A stretch of 64,000 bases of DNA, taken from CALAGB01 sp963728335. Its GTDB lineage: Bacteria; Chloroflexota; Chloroflexia; Thermomicrobiales; Thermomicrobiaceae. Numbering within the stretch: position 1 is the first letter of the stretch; the number at the start of each line of letters is the position of its first letter. Below the pieces are notes generated by a model. It worked only from the letters and a program-made list of their open reading frames with translations, was not told the origin of the DNA and made no database searches. The stretch spans positions 1,240,001 through 1,304,000 of the forward strand of contig CAVSJP010000002.1 of assembly GCA_963728335.1 (NCBI GenBank), read 5' to 3'. Position numbers and translations under genes: made by a program. This document shows, piece by piece, positions 24,997 to 33,937 of this stretch.

Positions 24997-25365
24997 GGTA
25001 CGACTTCGAAAGATTCAACGGCTCCCACCGACTGGTTCAGGATCACGTCGTCGGCTCGTACCTCGATCGATGGACGGCCACACGTGAGATTGCGCTGTAA
25101 CGTCTCAAAGGATTCGGTGACGATCGATTGCACTGAGGCGAGCGCGTTCTCGACAACCTGGCGACGGGGTGCCCGGTTGCGGTCTTGGAAATCGTCCATT
25201 TGAAGCCAGCGCGAGATGGTCTGCTCCGTCACACCGGCCGCGTCCTTCGAGTCTCCTCATGTTAGGAGGGCAAGGAGCGCCTTCGTCTGCTGCGCGCTCC
25301 TGGATCTGCATTGGTCTGCCCTTCGTTACAATTGGAGTAGACTTGAATCGCGCGAGGTTAGCCAC
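24993..25365 (-). pseudogene. HTH protein resembling phage terminase small subunit, frame broken
   Basis: The C-terminal part (from about 25232) reads 'TEQTISRWLQMDDFQDRNR' then 'QVVENALASVQSIVTESFETLQRNLTCG', the pattern of phBC6A51-type helix-turn-helix proteins ('GVSERTIYRWL.DPEFQ...REARR...E.A...LQ...'). Upstream in the same frame is 'QTKALLALLT', then a TGA, then 'GDSKDAAGV'. The true N-terminus (near 'MQIQERAADE' at 25311, or GTG 25365) is in another frame. So at least one stop and one frameshift separate start and HTH. The TGA has no Cys/Sec context and is a plain nonsense codon. The gene is probably dead, although the downstream frames remain open. Confidence 0.5.
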
Positions 25366-25747
25366 CGCGCCACTTGCCGCTCACCGGCCACCGCGCCGTC
25401 TACCTTCCATGTCACGCCCGTTCGTCTTTGGACAGCGGGCTTTTGCCGTATCCCAACTACTCCCAGGCGTTCACGACTGCCCGCCAAATTCAGTGAAGAC
25501 GGGTCACCATCCGGTCAGCTTCAACGCGCCGCCAACTCCCGGGGGAGGACTCGGACGATTATCTGCGATCAGCTGCTGCCCGCCGGCGATGGCCGGGCCG
25601 CCGCGGTCCAGATTCGCGTCGCCTTCCCCAATCCAAGCCCATGCGTCACGCGTAGAGAGAGAGGGTTAACTCGCGTGCCGAGGCATGGCGGGATGTTCGG
25701 GGTTTTGGATCGTGGATCACGCTTCAGACGCAAAGAATTCAAACACG
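25366..25747. other. Region with no supported gene
   Basis: About 380 bases between the decayed HTH gene and the anti-sigma factor. Plus-strand frames here are Pro/Arg/Ser-rich and look like shadows or non-coding sequence. No sigma-factor gene, which would normally precede an anti-sigma factor, can be found. Confidence 0.35.
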
Positions 25748-26464
25748 GTGTGGAATTGCAGTGACGTTCGGCCACTGTTGGCGGCCGCGTCTCTCGGGGC
25801 GCTCGACCGGGACGATCGGAGCGCCGTCGAACGTCACCTGTTGACCTGCAGGACGTGTCGACGTGAATACGATGGCTACTCCGCCTTGGTCGACGACCTC
25901 GGATTCGCCGCGCCGGACGTCACGCCACCTCGCTCCCTTCGTGAGGCAGTTCTGGGCAGTCTGGAACCTCAGCCGCGTGTCCTGCGAATTCCGAACTGGC
26001 GCTGGGTCTCCGCCGCCGCGGCCGTCATCCTCCTGCTCCTGGCTGGAAACGTGGCGCTTCTGCTGCGCGGCCGACAAGGTAACGCCGCTCGCCCGCCCGC
26101 GACCACGCAGACGGTTGCCGCTGTGTCCGCGTCGCAGTTCGTCTGGTTCGACCTCACGGCGAGCAGTCAATCCGTCCGCCCGCCGCAGGGGGTGCTCTGC
26201 GCTCAGGTAAACGGCTCGCTTGCCTGGTTGATGGTCCAGGATATGCCCGTGCTTCCTGATGGAAAGACGTACCAGGCCTGGTTGACGTTCGGCGATCAGC
26301 GTGTCAATGCTGGAACCTTCACGGTCGACAACCGCGGGCGCGGCTTCCTGACCATTCACCTGGCGCGCCCTGTCGCGAACTACGCGTCGCTCGGCGTTAC
26401 CCAGGAGCCGGCAGGCGGCAGTCAGGTTCCGACGGGAACTCGGCTGCTCAGCGCCCCACTGTAG
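25748..26464 (+). CDS. RskA-type zinc anti-sigma factor (orphan)
   Basis: About 238 residues from GTG 25748; ATG 25685 is an alternative, and neither has a clear binding site. The N-terminus 'NCSDVRPLLAAASLGALDRDD' followed by H30-x3-C34-x2-C37 ('HLLTCRTC') is the zinc anti-sigma (ZAS) motif that clamps an ECF sigma factor. One membrane helix ('WVSAAAAVILLLLAGNVALLL') crosses the membrane. The outer part ('VWFDLTASSQSV', 'LPDGKTYQAWLTFGDQRVNAGTF') is the RskA C-terminal domain. Its sigma factor is not adjacent, which is unusual; the accessory region immediately upstream may have separated them. Confidence 0.85.
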   Translation: MWNCSDVRPLLAAASLGALDRDDRSAVERHLLTCRTCRREYDGYSALVDDLGFAAPDVTPPRSLREAVLGSLEPQPRVLRIPNWRWVSAAAAVILLLLAGNVALLLRGRQGNAARPPATTQTVAAVSASQFVWFDLTASSQSVRPPQGVLCAQVNGSLAWLMVQDMPVLPDGKTYQAWLTFGDQRVNAGTFTVDNRGRGFLTIHLARPVANYASLGVTQEPAGGSQVPTGTRLLSAPL

Positions 26465-26582
26465 TCATCAAGCACGAGCCAGCCCTCATGGTCGCGCCCG
26501 CGGATGATACGATTCATACTGACACCCCCAGGTTTGCCAGCCTCGGGACGTCCGAGTAGTCGTTCGATGCTAGCAAAGGTCT

Positions 26583-27917
26583 ATGGACGTCGCTCTAAAG
26601 CTCGTTGCCGTTCTTGCACTCGTCATTATCAACGGGTTCTTTGTCGCGACCGAGTTTGCTCTTGTCTCAGTTCGCCGCAGCCGCATCGAGTCGCTGGTTG
26701 CCGAAGGGAACCAGCGGGCGCGCAAAGTCTGGAACGCGCTGCAGGACCTGGACGGCTTTATTGCCGCCACGCAGCTTGGTATCACGATCGCCAGCATCGG
26801 ACTTGGTTGGGTCGGCGAGCCAGCCATGGCGCAGTTGCTCGACCCGCTCTTCGAGGCGGTATTGCCCAGCAGCGTCGCGACGGCGACCTCCCACACGATC
26901 TCGTTCATCTTTGCCTTCTCAATCATCACGTTCATGCACGTCGTCTTCGGCGAATTGGCCCCCAAGTCGCTTGCACTGCAACATGCCGAGTCGACGGCGT
27001 TCGTCGTTGCTACGCCGGTCCGGTTGTTCCTGAACCTCTTCCGTCCCGTGATCTTCACCATGAACTGGGTTGGCCAGAACTTCTTGCGTCTGGTCGGCGT
27101 TGAGCCAGCCCTTGGCCACAATCTGATCTACAGCGAGGAGGAGTTGCGGGTCATTGTCGCGGCCAGCAAGGAAAGCGGTGAACTCTACCAGACGGAGGAG
27201 GAGATCATTCGCCGCGCCTTCGTCTTCCACGACTACTCCGCCGACGACATCATGGTGCCGCGAACAGAGCTTGTCGCGCTCGCATCCGACGCATCGCTCG
27301 AAACGATCGCGCTGGTCATCGGGGAGCACAAGTTCGCCCGCTATCCGGTCTATGGACGGGATCTCGACGACATTCTCGGGCTGCTCTATGTGAAGGACCT
27401 GGTCGCCCTGATGATCGCCACTCCGACGGGCACCGCGGAATTCGACATTCAGGCGTTACTGCGGCCTGTCAGGACGGTGCCGGATTCGATCCCGATTGAT
27501 TCCTTGCTAGATCTGATGAAATCGAATCGGACTCACGTCGTCATTGCCGTCGACGAGTATGGCGGCACGGCGGGCATGGTCACGCTCGACGATATCGTCG
27601 AGCGGGTGGTCGGTGACGTGCCGGATGAATTCGAGCGGACCGGCGAAGATGTCCACCTCGAGGCAGACGGTAGTTGGCGGGTAGATGGCCTTACACACCT
27701 TTCGGACATCCGGGAACTGCTCGGGCTCGACCTGGAAGCCGAAGAGAGTAGCACCATCGGCGGCTTCGTCTTCTCGGCACTGGGTCACCGGCCGGAGGTG
27801 GGTGATCGGGTTGAAGTCGGCCCGTACATGCTGGAGGTGAGCGACCTCGACGGACTGCGGATCTCGGAGGTCCGCATCATCAGCGTCAGTTCGATGGAGG
27901 AAGCCGCGAGGAACTAG
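26583..27917 (+). CDS. CorC/HlyC-family (CNNM) membrane protein with CBS domains
   Basis: A 444-residue hemolysin-C-like transport protein. Residues 1-145 are a DUF21/CNNM membrane domain ('IINGFFVATEFALVSVRRSRI', 'LGITIASIGLGWVGEPA', 'THVVFGE.APKS'-type motif at 120-130). Two CBS modules follow ('DIMVPRTELVAL...KFARYPVYGRDLDDILGLLYVKDL', 'HVVIAVDEYGGTAGMVTLDDIVERVVG'). Then comes the CorC_HlyC C-terminal domain ('VDGLTHLSDIREL...ESSTIGGFVFSALGH'). Family members are linked to Mg/Co or Na-coupled Mg export. Length and order match the family fully. ATG 26583 is chosen; AAAGG lies just upstream. Confidence 0.93.
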   Translation: MDVALKLVAVLALVIINGFFVATEFALVSVRRSRIESLVAEGNQRARKVWNALQDLDGFIAATQLGITIASIGLGWVGEPAMAQLLDPLFEAVLPSSVATATSHTISFIFAFSIITFMHVVFGELAPKSLALQHAESTAFVVATPVRLFLNLFRPVIFTMNWVGQNFLRLVGVEPALGHNLIYSEEELRVIVAASKESGELYQTEEEIIRRAFVFHDYSADDIMVPRTELVALASDASLETIALVIGEHKFARYPVYGRDLDDILGLLYVKDLVALMIATPTGTAEFDIQALLRPVRTVPDSIPIDSLLDLMKSNRTHVVIAVDEYGGTAGMVTLDDIVERVVGDVPDEFERTGEDVHLEADGSWRVDGLTHLSDIRELLGLDLEAEESSTIGGFVFSALGHRPEVGDRVEVGPYMLEVSDLDGLRISEVRIISVSSMEEAARN

Positions 27918-27967
27918 GTGACGACCGGCGCGGCAGGTGTCGGACCTGTACACCGCTCAGATTGGTG

Positions 27968-28381
27968 TTAGGGCACGGCAAAGCTGATCGAGTTTACCCG
28001 GAGATCCACCCGCGAGGGATCTTCTTGCGTGACCACCATCCGCTGCTCTGTGGCCCCTCCTGCCAAGAAGTCGATCTGAATCTGCGTTTGATCCGCCTGG
28101 TTCCCACCTGATCCGAATGAGATGATGACCAGCACATTCGTCGCCGTTTGTTCGCCGTGGTTCGTAATGACTACCGGGAGCACGAAAGAGCCGTTTAGCT
28201 TTTTCACCTGCTGACGTTGATAGCTGACGACGATCTGTGGCGGCTGATCGCTTTGGCCAAGGTATTCGTAGACGATCAGACTGAAGAGCGCAAGCACGAG
28301 TGAGATGCTGATGATCAGCGTGATCCACTCGATGGTCGAGCGCCCTTTGTCGCGTTCCTTCTTCGTCTCCTGTCCGCTCAT
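27968..28381 (-). CDS. TIGR02588 family membrane-anchored protein
   Basis: A 137-residue protein whose ATG overlaps the stop of the TIGR02587 gene (ATGA). A charged start is followed by one helix ('WITLIISISLVLALFSLIVYEYLG') and an exported beta-rich domain ('QIVVSYQRQQVKKL', 'FVLPVVITNHGEQTATNVLVIISF') resembling a Ig-like/CARDB fold. TIGR02588 is a family of unknown function found almost always beside TIGR02587, as here, so the two probably form one complex. Confidence 0.85.
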   Translation of the reverse strand: MSGQETKKERDKGRSTIEWITLIISISLVLALFSLIVYEYLGQSDQPPQIVVSYQRQQVKKLNGSFVLPVVITNHGEQTATNVLVIISFGSGGNQADQTQIQIDFLAGGATEQRMVVTQEDPSRVDLRVNSISFAVP

Positions 28382-29241
28382 ATGACGAGCCTCCCTGCCG
28401 CGCCGCCAACCGCCGTGGGAAGACCGAGAACAACTGTCTGGATGACGATCCATTGGAGCGACGTCTCGTGGTGGATCTGATCGAACAGGTAGAGGGAGAG
28501 GTAGGCGACGACGAGGGAGACGATGTAGGCCATCGCCGTTTCGGAAATGGGGTTCTGAAACAGGCCATGGTTACTCTTTCGCGTTCGCTGGGGACTGAAG
28601 CCGCTTTCGAAGACGATTGCGTACGTTATCACCAGCGACAACGCGATCAGAGCGAGCACGGACCAGCCGTGTAGCCCGGCGGCAATGGTGGGGACCTCCT
28701 GGGTCGGGGCGATGCTGGCACCGATGAAGACGCCGCCGGCGACTGTTCCACCGAGATCGGTGAGGGTCGATTTCCAGCCGGTCAGCTTGGCGCGATCCTG
28801 GTTCTGCTCTCCTTGCCGGCTCGCTCCTTTCGGGCTGATCAGGGTATTCGCTACAGCCGCGCCGATGCTCAGCGGAAGCGCCTCGACCGTGATTCTGGCG
28901 AGGATGGTGTCCAATGGGTCGTGTATTCCAATCCGCTCCAGGACCATCAAAATGATGGCCGACGCGACGATGCCCACCGCGACGGCATCGAACGTCTGGT
29001 CGATTGTGCTGCTGAATGTCGATGACGTCTTGAATCCGGCGAGATAGGTCAAGCCGAAATTGATCACCAATGCCAGTCCGAGGAAAATGAACAGTCGCTG
29101 GAGTCGCACGGTGGCCGCGAATGACCACATCTCCATGGTGTAGATCAACGGTATGCCGAAAAGTAGGGCACCGCTGAAGGCGCGTGTGAAGGAGTCGATC
29201 TCTTGCTTCCAGGGGCTCGATTTTGACGTTGCGTTCGCCAC
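28378..29241 (-). CDS. TIGR02587 family integral membrane protein
   Basis: A 287-residue protein with about seven hydrophobic segments, including 'GALLFGIPLIYTMEMW' near residue 24, 'FIFLGLALVINFGLTYLAGF' and 'VAVGIVASAIILMVLERIG'. 'FGIPLIYTMEMW' and 'VFIGASIAPTQEVP' are typical of TIGR02587 (DUF2391). GTG 29241 lies 10 nt after GAGGAA. Function is unknown; with its TIGR02588 partner it may form a small membrane complex. The 185 bases upstream separate it from the CopD-like gene. Confidence 0.88.
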   Translation of the reverse strand: MANATSKSSPWKQEIDSFTRAFSGALLFGIPLIYTMEMWSFAATVRLQRLFIFLGLALVINFGLTYLAGFKTSSTFSSTIDQTFDAVAVGIVASAIILMVLERIGIHDPLDTILARITVEALPLSIGAAVANTLISPKGASRQGEQNQDRAKLTGWKSTLTDLGGTVAGGVFIGASIAPTQEVPTIAAGLHGWSVLALIALSLVITYAIVFESGFSPQRTRKSNHGLFQNPISETAMAYIVSLVVAYLSLYLFDQIHHETSLQWIVIQTVVLGLPTAVGGAAGRLVI

Positions 29242-29426
29242 GGTATCGAAGTTCCTCGTCGCTGCTGGGTCTCCCGTGCCAGGCCGTCTGTTGGCCTTAT
29301 TGAGGCTTTACGCAATATTGAAACCGTGCGCAACGGCGACGGATGCTCGGGCGGGATGCACTCGGGTTGCGCATCCTCAGATTCCCCACGACGATGAATC
29401 CACGTTCAGTGATTCCGAAAATCGCG

Positions 29427-29942
29427 CTATGCCACCAGTGACGCCGCCAGCAGGACGATGACCAGATTCAGCAGCAGATTCACCGCCGAGATGACACCCG
29501 ACGCGATCTGCAGTCGCCGCCGTTCCGCCGCAACGCGCGGATTGTCGTCACCGAGCGCCTCCGCTTGTTCGGCAATTTCGGTGATTCGCTGCCCGAAATA
29601 GAGGGCGTGGATGAGCGTGATCACGATCACCACGGCAACGAGGATCAGCTTAGCCATCAGGATCTGTCCGTAGGTGCTGTCGGGTAGCCGGGACCAGTCG
29701 ATCCCGCGGCGGTGCCCATTGAAGAATCCCGTGACGACCAACAGCGCCAGGGCGATCCAGGAGACGACGGCATAACGGCGACCGACCTGGGCGAACAGCA
29801 GTGTCCGCTGGTTGCGGGGAAGTGACGTGCGCATGATCGGCAGCAGGATCAGCAAGATAAAGAGCTGCCCGCCTATCCAGGTTATCGCGGAGATGAGGTG
29901 AATCCAGCGGATCCAGGACCAGATTGAGAAGACTTGCTGCAT
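29427..29942 (-). CDS. CopD-like / DUF2269-type small membrane protein
   Basis: A 171-residue protein with four membrane helices (about 10-35, 56-74, 91-113, 147-169). 'IRWIHLISAITWIGGQLFILLIL' with a His and Trp in the first helix and 'LLVVTGFFNGHRRGIDW' before the third match the CopD/copper-resistance-D and related heme- or copper-associated fold. A basic loop separates helices 3 and 4. The exact branch (CopD, DUF2269 or DUF420-like) cannot be decided by eye. It follows murJ by 94 bases in the same direction and could be transcribed with it. Confidence 0.6.
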   Translation of the reverse strand: MQQVFSIWSWIRWIHLISAITWIGGQLFILLILLPIMRTSLPRNQRTLLFAQVGRRYAVVSWIALALLVVTGFFNGHRRGIDWSRLPDSTYGQILMAKLILVAVVIVITLIHALYFGQRITEIAEQAEALGDDNPRVAAERRRLQIASGVISAVNLLLNLVIVLLAASLVA

Positions 29943-30035
29943 GCGCTATCCCACTCTTCTCGCAACGCATGCACCGGGATCTCATGACCTGACAGGAAAT
30001 GCAGACGGTTGCGCATGCGGTTAATCCCGCAGATC

Positions 30036-31685
30036 CTACGTCGCCGCCCGACCCAGTCGCCGCATTACTCCACGCTGAATCGCGTGGATCTCGTCCACTC
30101 CGAGCAGTCGTAACCCGACCACATAGACCCCGATGCCAACCGCGACGGGAATCGCGACCGCCACGGTCTCTCGCGGCAGATTCGCTAGACTCGCCGCTCC
30201 ATTCGCCGCCCCGAACGCCGTCATCTGCAGGCCACGCGATACGCTGTAGACGATCGCCCCCATCATGCTGCCCGCCAGCATCGAGCGCCAGAAGGTGCGT
30301 TTGACCGTCGCGTCGCCAACCTGGCCGAGCGACCGGTGCAGCAAGAACCACATCGCCAGGGCGTGGAAGGTGAACTGCGCCGAATTGGCCAGCACTAGCC
30401 CAGTCATCCCCAGCGGACCGATCAGCGTCAAGGCGAAGCTGAAATAGACGCCGACCGCGAGTACGCCGACGATCACGGGAGTGCGCGTGTTCTGTCGCGA
30501 ATAGTAGGTGAAGATGAGCACCTGATCGAAGGCCGCGAAGAACGTTCCCGGCAGGTACGCCAGCAACGCGATGAAGATGGCATGGGCGCCGTCGAACCCC
30601 GTGGCGCCGTGATAGAAGAGGAGTCGCACCGTTGGCCAGGCGATGGCCGCGAGACCCACGGTCGCCGGAACCACCATGATGGTGACCATCTTGATGCCGT
30701 TCGACAGCGTCCGTTGGAATGCCTTGGCGTCTCCCGAGGTGAAATGACGCGAGAGTGTTGGGAGCGCGGCGATCGAGGTGGCCGTGGCCACCAGCCCAAG
30801 GATCATTTGGTTCAGGGTGGTCGCATAGCGCATCGCGCCGATTGCGTTCTCGCTCACGCCCCAGGCGAGATTACGATCGACCACCAGCGCGACGGTGTTG
30901 CTGAGCAACCCAATCGAGATTGGGATATAGAGGGCGACAATACGCCGGATCGCCGGGTGGCCGAAGTTGAGATTCGGGATCGGGAGCGCGTCACGCAGTC
31001 CGGGAGCCTGAATCAGAACCAGGCAGAAGGCACCGATGAGAATGCCGACCGGCAGACTGCGGATATCGAACGCCGTCCGGCCGAGCGTCAGCGCCACCGC
31101 GACGACGGCGGCGTTTCTGGCTGCCAGAGAGATCGCCGGGCGCGTAAACCGGTTCAACGCATAGAGCGTCGACATCAGGATCGTCGACAGCGCCAGCAGC
31201 AGGACCGCCGGGAGGATAATTCGGACCATCTCCTGTGCCAGGTCGACGGTGCTGAGTCCGCGTGCGGACGCGCCGCCCCCGAACGTGGTCATGACCTTGA
31301 CGACGAACGGTGTGAAGATCTCCATCAACACCACCGCTCCGCCGACGAGAATCAACGCGAGCACCAGCAATGCTCCGGTGATGCGGCGCAGTTCGTCGCG
31401 AAATTCGAGACCACTGTAGGCACTCAGGACCGGCACCAGGGCCGCTTCCATCATCCCGCTGATGACCAGATTGAAGAGCATCGTGTGGATGTTGTCGGCG
31501 ATGGTGAACGCGGCGACTTTGTCGCCGGTGCCGAACAGGTAGGACGTAATCTGCTCGCGTCCGAGCCCGAGAACCCGGCTCGCCAGCGTCCCGACCATGA
31601 TGATGGCGGCTGCCTGGGCGATCTGTGCGCGGTCGGAAGTTGGCGCGCTCTCCGTGGGAGTGACCTCGGTGCTGGTGGCGTCCAT
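30036..31685 (-). CDS. murJ: Lipid II flippase MurJ
   Basis: A 549-residue MOP-superfamily transporter with about 14 hydrophobic helices, the normal MurJ count. 'AAIIMVGTLASRVLGLGREQITSYLFGTGDKVAAF' is the family N-terminus, with the Arg in helix 1 needed for lipid II transport. 'ALVPVLSAY', 'GLLSNTVALVVDRNLAW' and 'LPTLSRHFTSGD' are further MurJ signatures. It moves the peptidoglycan precursor across the membrane. ATG 31685 shares its A with the last base of the rfaE2 TGA (TGATG), so it is translated with the heptose adenylyltransferase. Confidence 0.93.
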   Translation of the reverse strand: MDATSTEVTPTESAPTSDRAQIAQAAAIIMVGTLASRVLGLGREQITSYLFGTGDKVAAFTIADNIHTMLFNLVISGMMEAALVPVLSAYSGLEFRDELRRITGALLVLALILVGGAVVLMEIFTPFVVKVMTTFGGGASARGLSTVDLAQEMVRIILPAVLLLALSTILMSTLYALNRFTRPAISLAARNAAVVAVALTLGRTAFDIRSLPVGILIGAFCLVLIQAPGLRDALPIPNLNFGHPAIRRIVALYIPISIGLLSNTVALVVDRNLAWGVSENAIGAMRYATTLNQMILGLVATATSIAALPTLSRHFTSGDAKAFQRTLSNGIKMVTIMVVPATVGLAAIAWPTVRLLFYHGATGFDGAHAIFIALLAYLPGTFFAAFDQVLIFTYYSRQNTRTPVIVGVLAVGVYFSFALTLIGPLGMTGLVLANSAQFTFHALAMWFLLHRSLGQVGDATVKRTFWRSMLAGSMMGAIVYSVSRGLQMTAFGAANGAASLANLPRETVAVAIPVAVGIGVYVVGLRLLGVDEIHAIQRGVMRRLGRAAT

Positions 31686-32200
31686 CAGGTCCTCGCCGAG
31701 CAGATGCGATCGATAATGCGCTGCTCGATGCCGCTGGTCGACTTGCCCTCGATGAGTGGCACGGTTCTTACCTGGCCGCCATAGCCGTGTACCACCTCGG
31801 CTTCAGGCAGCGGTAGCTTCCCGGCGGCAACCTCGTCCTCACTGGAGGCATAGTCGCCCCCTTTGACGTAGACATCGGGCCGGAGCGTGCGCACAACCTC
31901 CGCGGCGGTCTCTTGCGGAAAGATGACGACGTAGTCGACACAGGCCAGGCCAGCGAGGAGTTCAGCCCGCTCGGCCTCTGGTACGATCGGTCGCCCGGGT
32001 CCCTTGCGCCGCGTCGTCATGGCGTCGTCATTCACGCCGACCACCAGGCAGTCCCCAAAGTCCCGCGCCGCCTGCAAATAGCGCAGGTGTCCCACATGGA
32101 GCAGGTCGAAGTGACCGTTGGTGAAGACGATCCGCCGGTTCAAGTCGCGCAATCGATCGCCGACCTTCGCAAGTTCGTCGTAGCTAATGCGTTGACCCAT
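31685..32200 (-). CDS. rfaE2: Heptose-1-phosphate adenylyltransferase (HldE C-terminal type)
   Basis: A 171-residue nucleotidyltransferase corresponding to the second half of E. coli HldE: it would join D-glycero-beta-D-manno-heptose 1-phosphate and ATP to give ADP-heptose. 'TNGHFDLLHVGH' (27-38) is the HxGH nucleotidyl-transfer motif. 'GRPIVPEAERAELLAGL', 'DVYVKGGDY' and 'LIEGKSTSGIEQRI' are RfaE2 signatures. The second of two adjacent ATGs (32200) has better spacing to AGAGGG. The kinase half is a separate gene (33934-34926) in the same cluster. In an organism without evident LPS, heptose is probably for a surface or S-layer glycan. Confidence 0.9.
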   Translation of the reverse strand: MGQRISYDELAKVGDRLRDLNRRIVFTNGHFDLLHVGHLRYLQAARDFGDCLVVGVNDDAMTTRRKGPGRPIVPEAERAELLAGLACVDYVVIFPQETAAEVVRTLRPDVYVKGGDYASSEDEVAAGKLPLPEAEVVHGYGGQVRTVPLIEGKSTSGIEQRIIDRICSART

Positions 32201-32327
32201 CATCCCTCTTCATCAGCGGTCGACTCACTCCGCCCGTGCCGCGAATCCTAGCACGTGCGATATGGCGGTATTGACTCGTGACGCGAACTCGAGGCCGCCA
32301 CCGATGCGGTCAATCGCCATCGGAGGA

Positions 32328-32987
32328 CTATGTGACGTCCCCAGGTTTGGATGCCGGACATGACAGGCTCGTCCGCGGCCGGACGCCCCGTAACCGGTCG
32401 TCGATGCGGTCGAGGTCGTTCAGGTCGTCAACCGTGTCGACGTCGAACGCCATTCCGGCCAAGCGAACGATTTCGACCGGGAGACCACTATGCTGTGCCT
32501 CGGCCAGGTGTCGGTGGAAGCTGTCAACCCCAAACGCCGGTTCGATGGCATCGGCGGGGCGGAGCGCGAGCACGTTCGTGCCATGACCGTGCCGGTCGGG
32601 CGCCAGTGTTACCGCGGCACGAGCGGAAACCACGAGCAGTTCATCGACCTCGCGCGCCGAAAGTCGCGGCAGATCGGCCAGCACGATGAGAAGCGCATCC
32701 GCACCCAGGTCGATAGCTCGATCGCGTCCAAGTCGTATGGCTTCGTTGAGCCCGCGGCCCGGCTGTCTCACGGCCTGCACGCCGGGACGAGCCACGCGCT
32801 GGAGAATGAGCTGATCCGGACTGACGACAACAATTTCATCGACTCGCGATGCGTTCGTGAGCGCGTGGAGCACATTGTCGAGCAGGTCGGTGACCAGGTG
32901 TCTGCGTTCGTCCGGAGAAAGGATTCCCGACAGGCGGCTCTTCGCCGTCTCGAGACGTTGCACCGGAACCACCGCGACGACCGTCAT
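32328..32987 (-). CDS. cofC: 2-phospho-L-lactate (or phosphoenolpyruvate) guanylyltransferase, F420 biosynthesis
   Basis: A 219-residue CofC/FbiD. The N-terminus 'VVAVVPVQRLETAKSRLSGILSPDERR' holds the GTP-binding Lys/Arg motif. 'LADLPRLSAREVDELL' is the metal-binding segment, and 'LAPDRHGHGTNVLALRP...FGVDSFHRHL' is the family signature. It activates the three-carbon acid with GTP for transfer to the deazaflavin Fo. ATG 32987 overlaps the cofD stop by 4 bases. Whether phospholactate or PEP is used cannot be read here. Confidence 0.93.
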   Translation of the reverse strand: MTVVAVVPVQRLETAKSRLSGILSPDERRHLVTDLLDNVLHALTNASRVDEIVVVSPDQLILQRVARPGVQAVRQPGRGLNEAIRLGRDRAIDLGADALLIVLADLPRLSAREVDELLVVSARAAVTLAPDRHGHGTNVLALRPADAIEPAFGVDSFHRHLAEAQHSGLPVEIVRLAGMAFDVDTVDDLNDLDRIDDRLRGVRPRTSLSCPASKPGDVT

Positions 32988-33937
32988 CGGGCCAGTCGCT
33001 CCGCGAACGCAAGCGTCTCTTCCGCCAACCGCTTACGGTCGCCGTCGTCCCGCATGATGGTGTCCGTGACGTGGACGGCAATGTTCAGGTCCTCGATGCG
33101 CTTGACCAGGTTCCGGTCCTGCTCGTCGATGACGATCCCCGTCAGGAAGTCGCGGTAGATCTCGGCCACACCAGCGGATGAGACCTCGTGCCCCAGCGAG
33201 TGAAGCATGCGATCGGCCGGCCCCTTCAACGCCTGTCCACCTATGATCGGGCTGACCGCCACGACCGGTGCGCCGGAGGACCTGAGCTGGTCGCGGAATC
33301 CTGGAACGGAGAGAATCGGTCCGATACTCACGATCGGGTTGGACGGACAAAGCACGATGGCGGATGCCGCGTTGAGCGCCAGCTGTACCCGCTCCGGCAG
33401 CGTCGCGGCGGCAATACCGTTGAACTCGACCGAGAGGACCGCATCCTCGTGATGCCGGCGAACGAAATAGTCCTGAAAATCGAGCGGCCCATCACTGGTG
33501 ACGACGATGGTGGCGACGGGTTCGTCGCACATCGGCAGGATCTCGGCCGGGATGCCAAGCGCCCGGGCTAACCCGGCTGTCACCTGGCTAATCGTTTGAC
33601 CGCCGGCTAGACGCTCGGTTCGGAGGATGTGGGTGGCGATGTCCTGGTCGCCGAGCCAGAACCAGTCTGGACCGTCATAGCGCTTGATTGCCTCCAGGGT
33701 GTTGAAAGTATCCCCGGCAATGCCCCAGCCGGTCTGCGGATTGGCGAGCCCGGCCAGGGTGTACATGACCGTGTCGAGATCGGGCGAGATATGAAGCCCC
33801 ATCAGTTCGAAATCGTCGGCGGTGTTGACGATGACGCTGAGGCGGTCTCCGAGACCAGCGAGGGCGAGCCCGTGCGCCAGCTTTGCGCCGCCAACTCCGC
33901 CGGCCAGCGCCAGAATGTGTCCCCGGTTCGAGGTCAT
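32984..33937 (-). CDS. cofD: 2-phospho-L-lactate transferase, F420 biosynthesis
   Basis: A 317-residue CofD/FbiA that joins the CofC product to Fo, giving F420-0. 'LALAGGVGGAKLAHGLA' (9-25) is the conserved nucleotide-binding start, 'NTADDFELMGLHISPDLDTVMYTLAG' binds Fo, and 'LCPSNPIVSIGPIL...VAVSPIIGGQALKGPA' completes the active site. The stop overlaps cofC and the start overlaps rfaE1, both by 4 bases. cofE (glutamate ligase) and Fo synthase are not in the window. Confidence 0.95.
   Translation of the reverse strand: MTSNRGHILALAGGVGGAKLAHGLALAGLGDRLSVIVNTADDFELMGLHISPDLDTVMYTLAGLANPQTGWGIAGDTFNTLEAIKRYDGPDWFWLGDQDIATHILRTERLAGGQTISQVTAGLARALGIPAEILPMCDEPVATIVVTSDGPLDFQDYFVRRHHEDAVLSVEFNGIAAATLPERVQLALNAASAIVLCPSNPIVSIGPILSVPGFRDQLRSSGAPVVAVSPIIGGQALKGPADRMLHSLGHEVSSAGVAEIYRDFLTGIVIDEQDRNLVKRIEDLNIAVHVTDTIMRDDGDRKRLAEETLAFAERLAR

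Noticed and set aside
25262..25290. In-frame TGA in the decayed HTH gene as another selenocysteine
   Set aside because: It follows 'LLALLT' with no redox motif and the true N-terminus is also in another frame; a nonsense change is simpler.
30582..31784. 400-codon open frame on the plus strand opposite murJ
   Set aside because: It is rich in Asp, Arg, Gln and His with no hydrophobic pattern, and is a GC-rich shadow of murJ.
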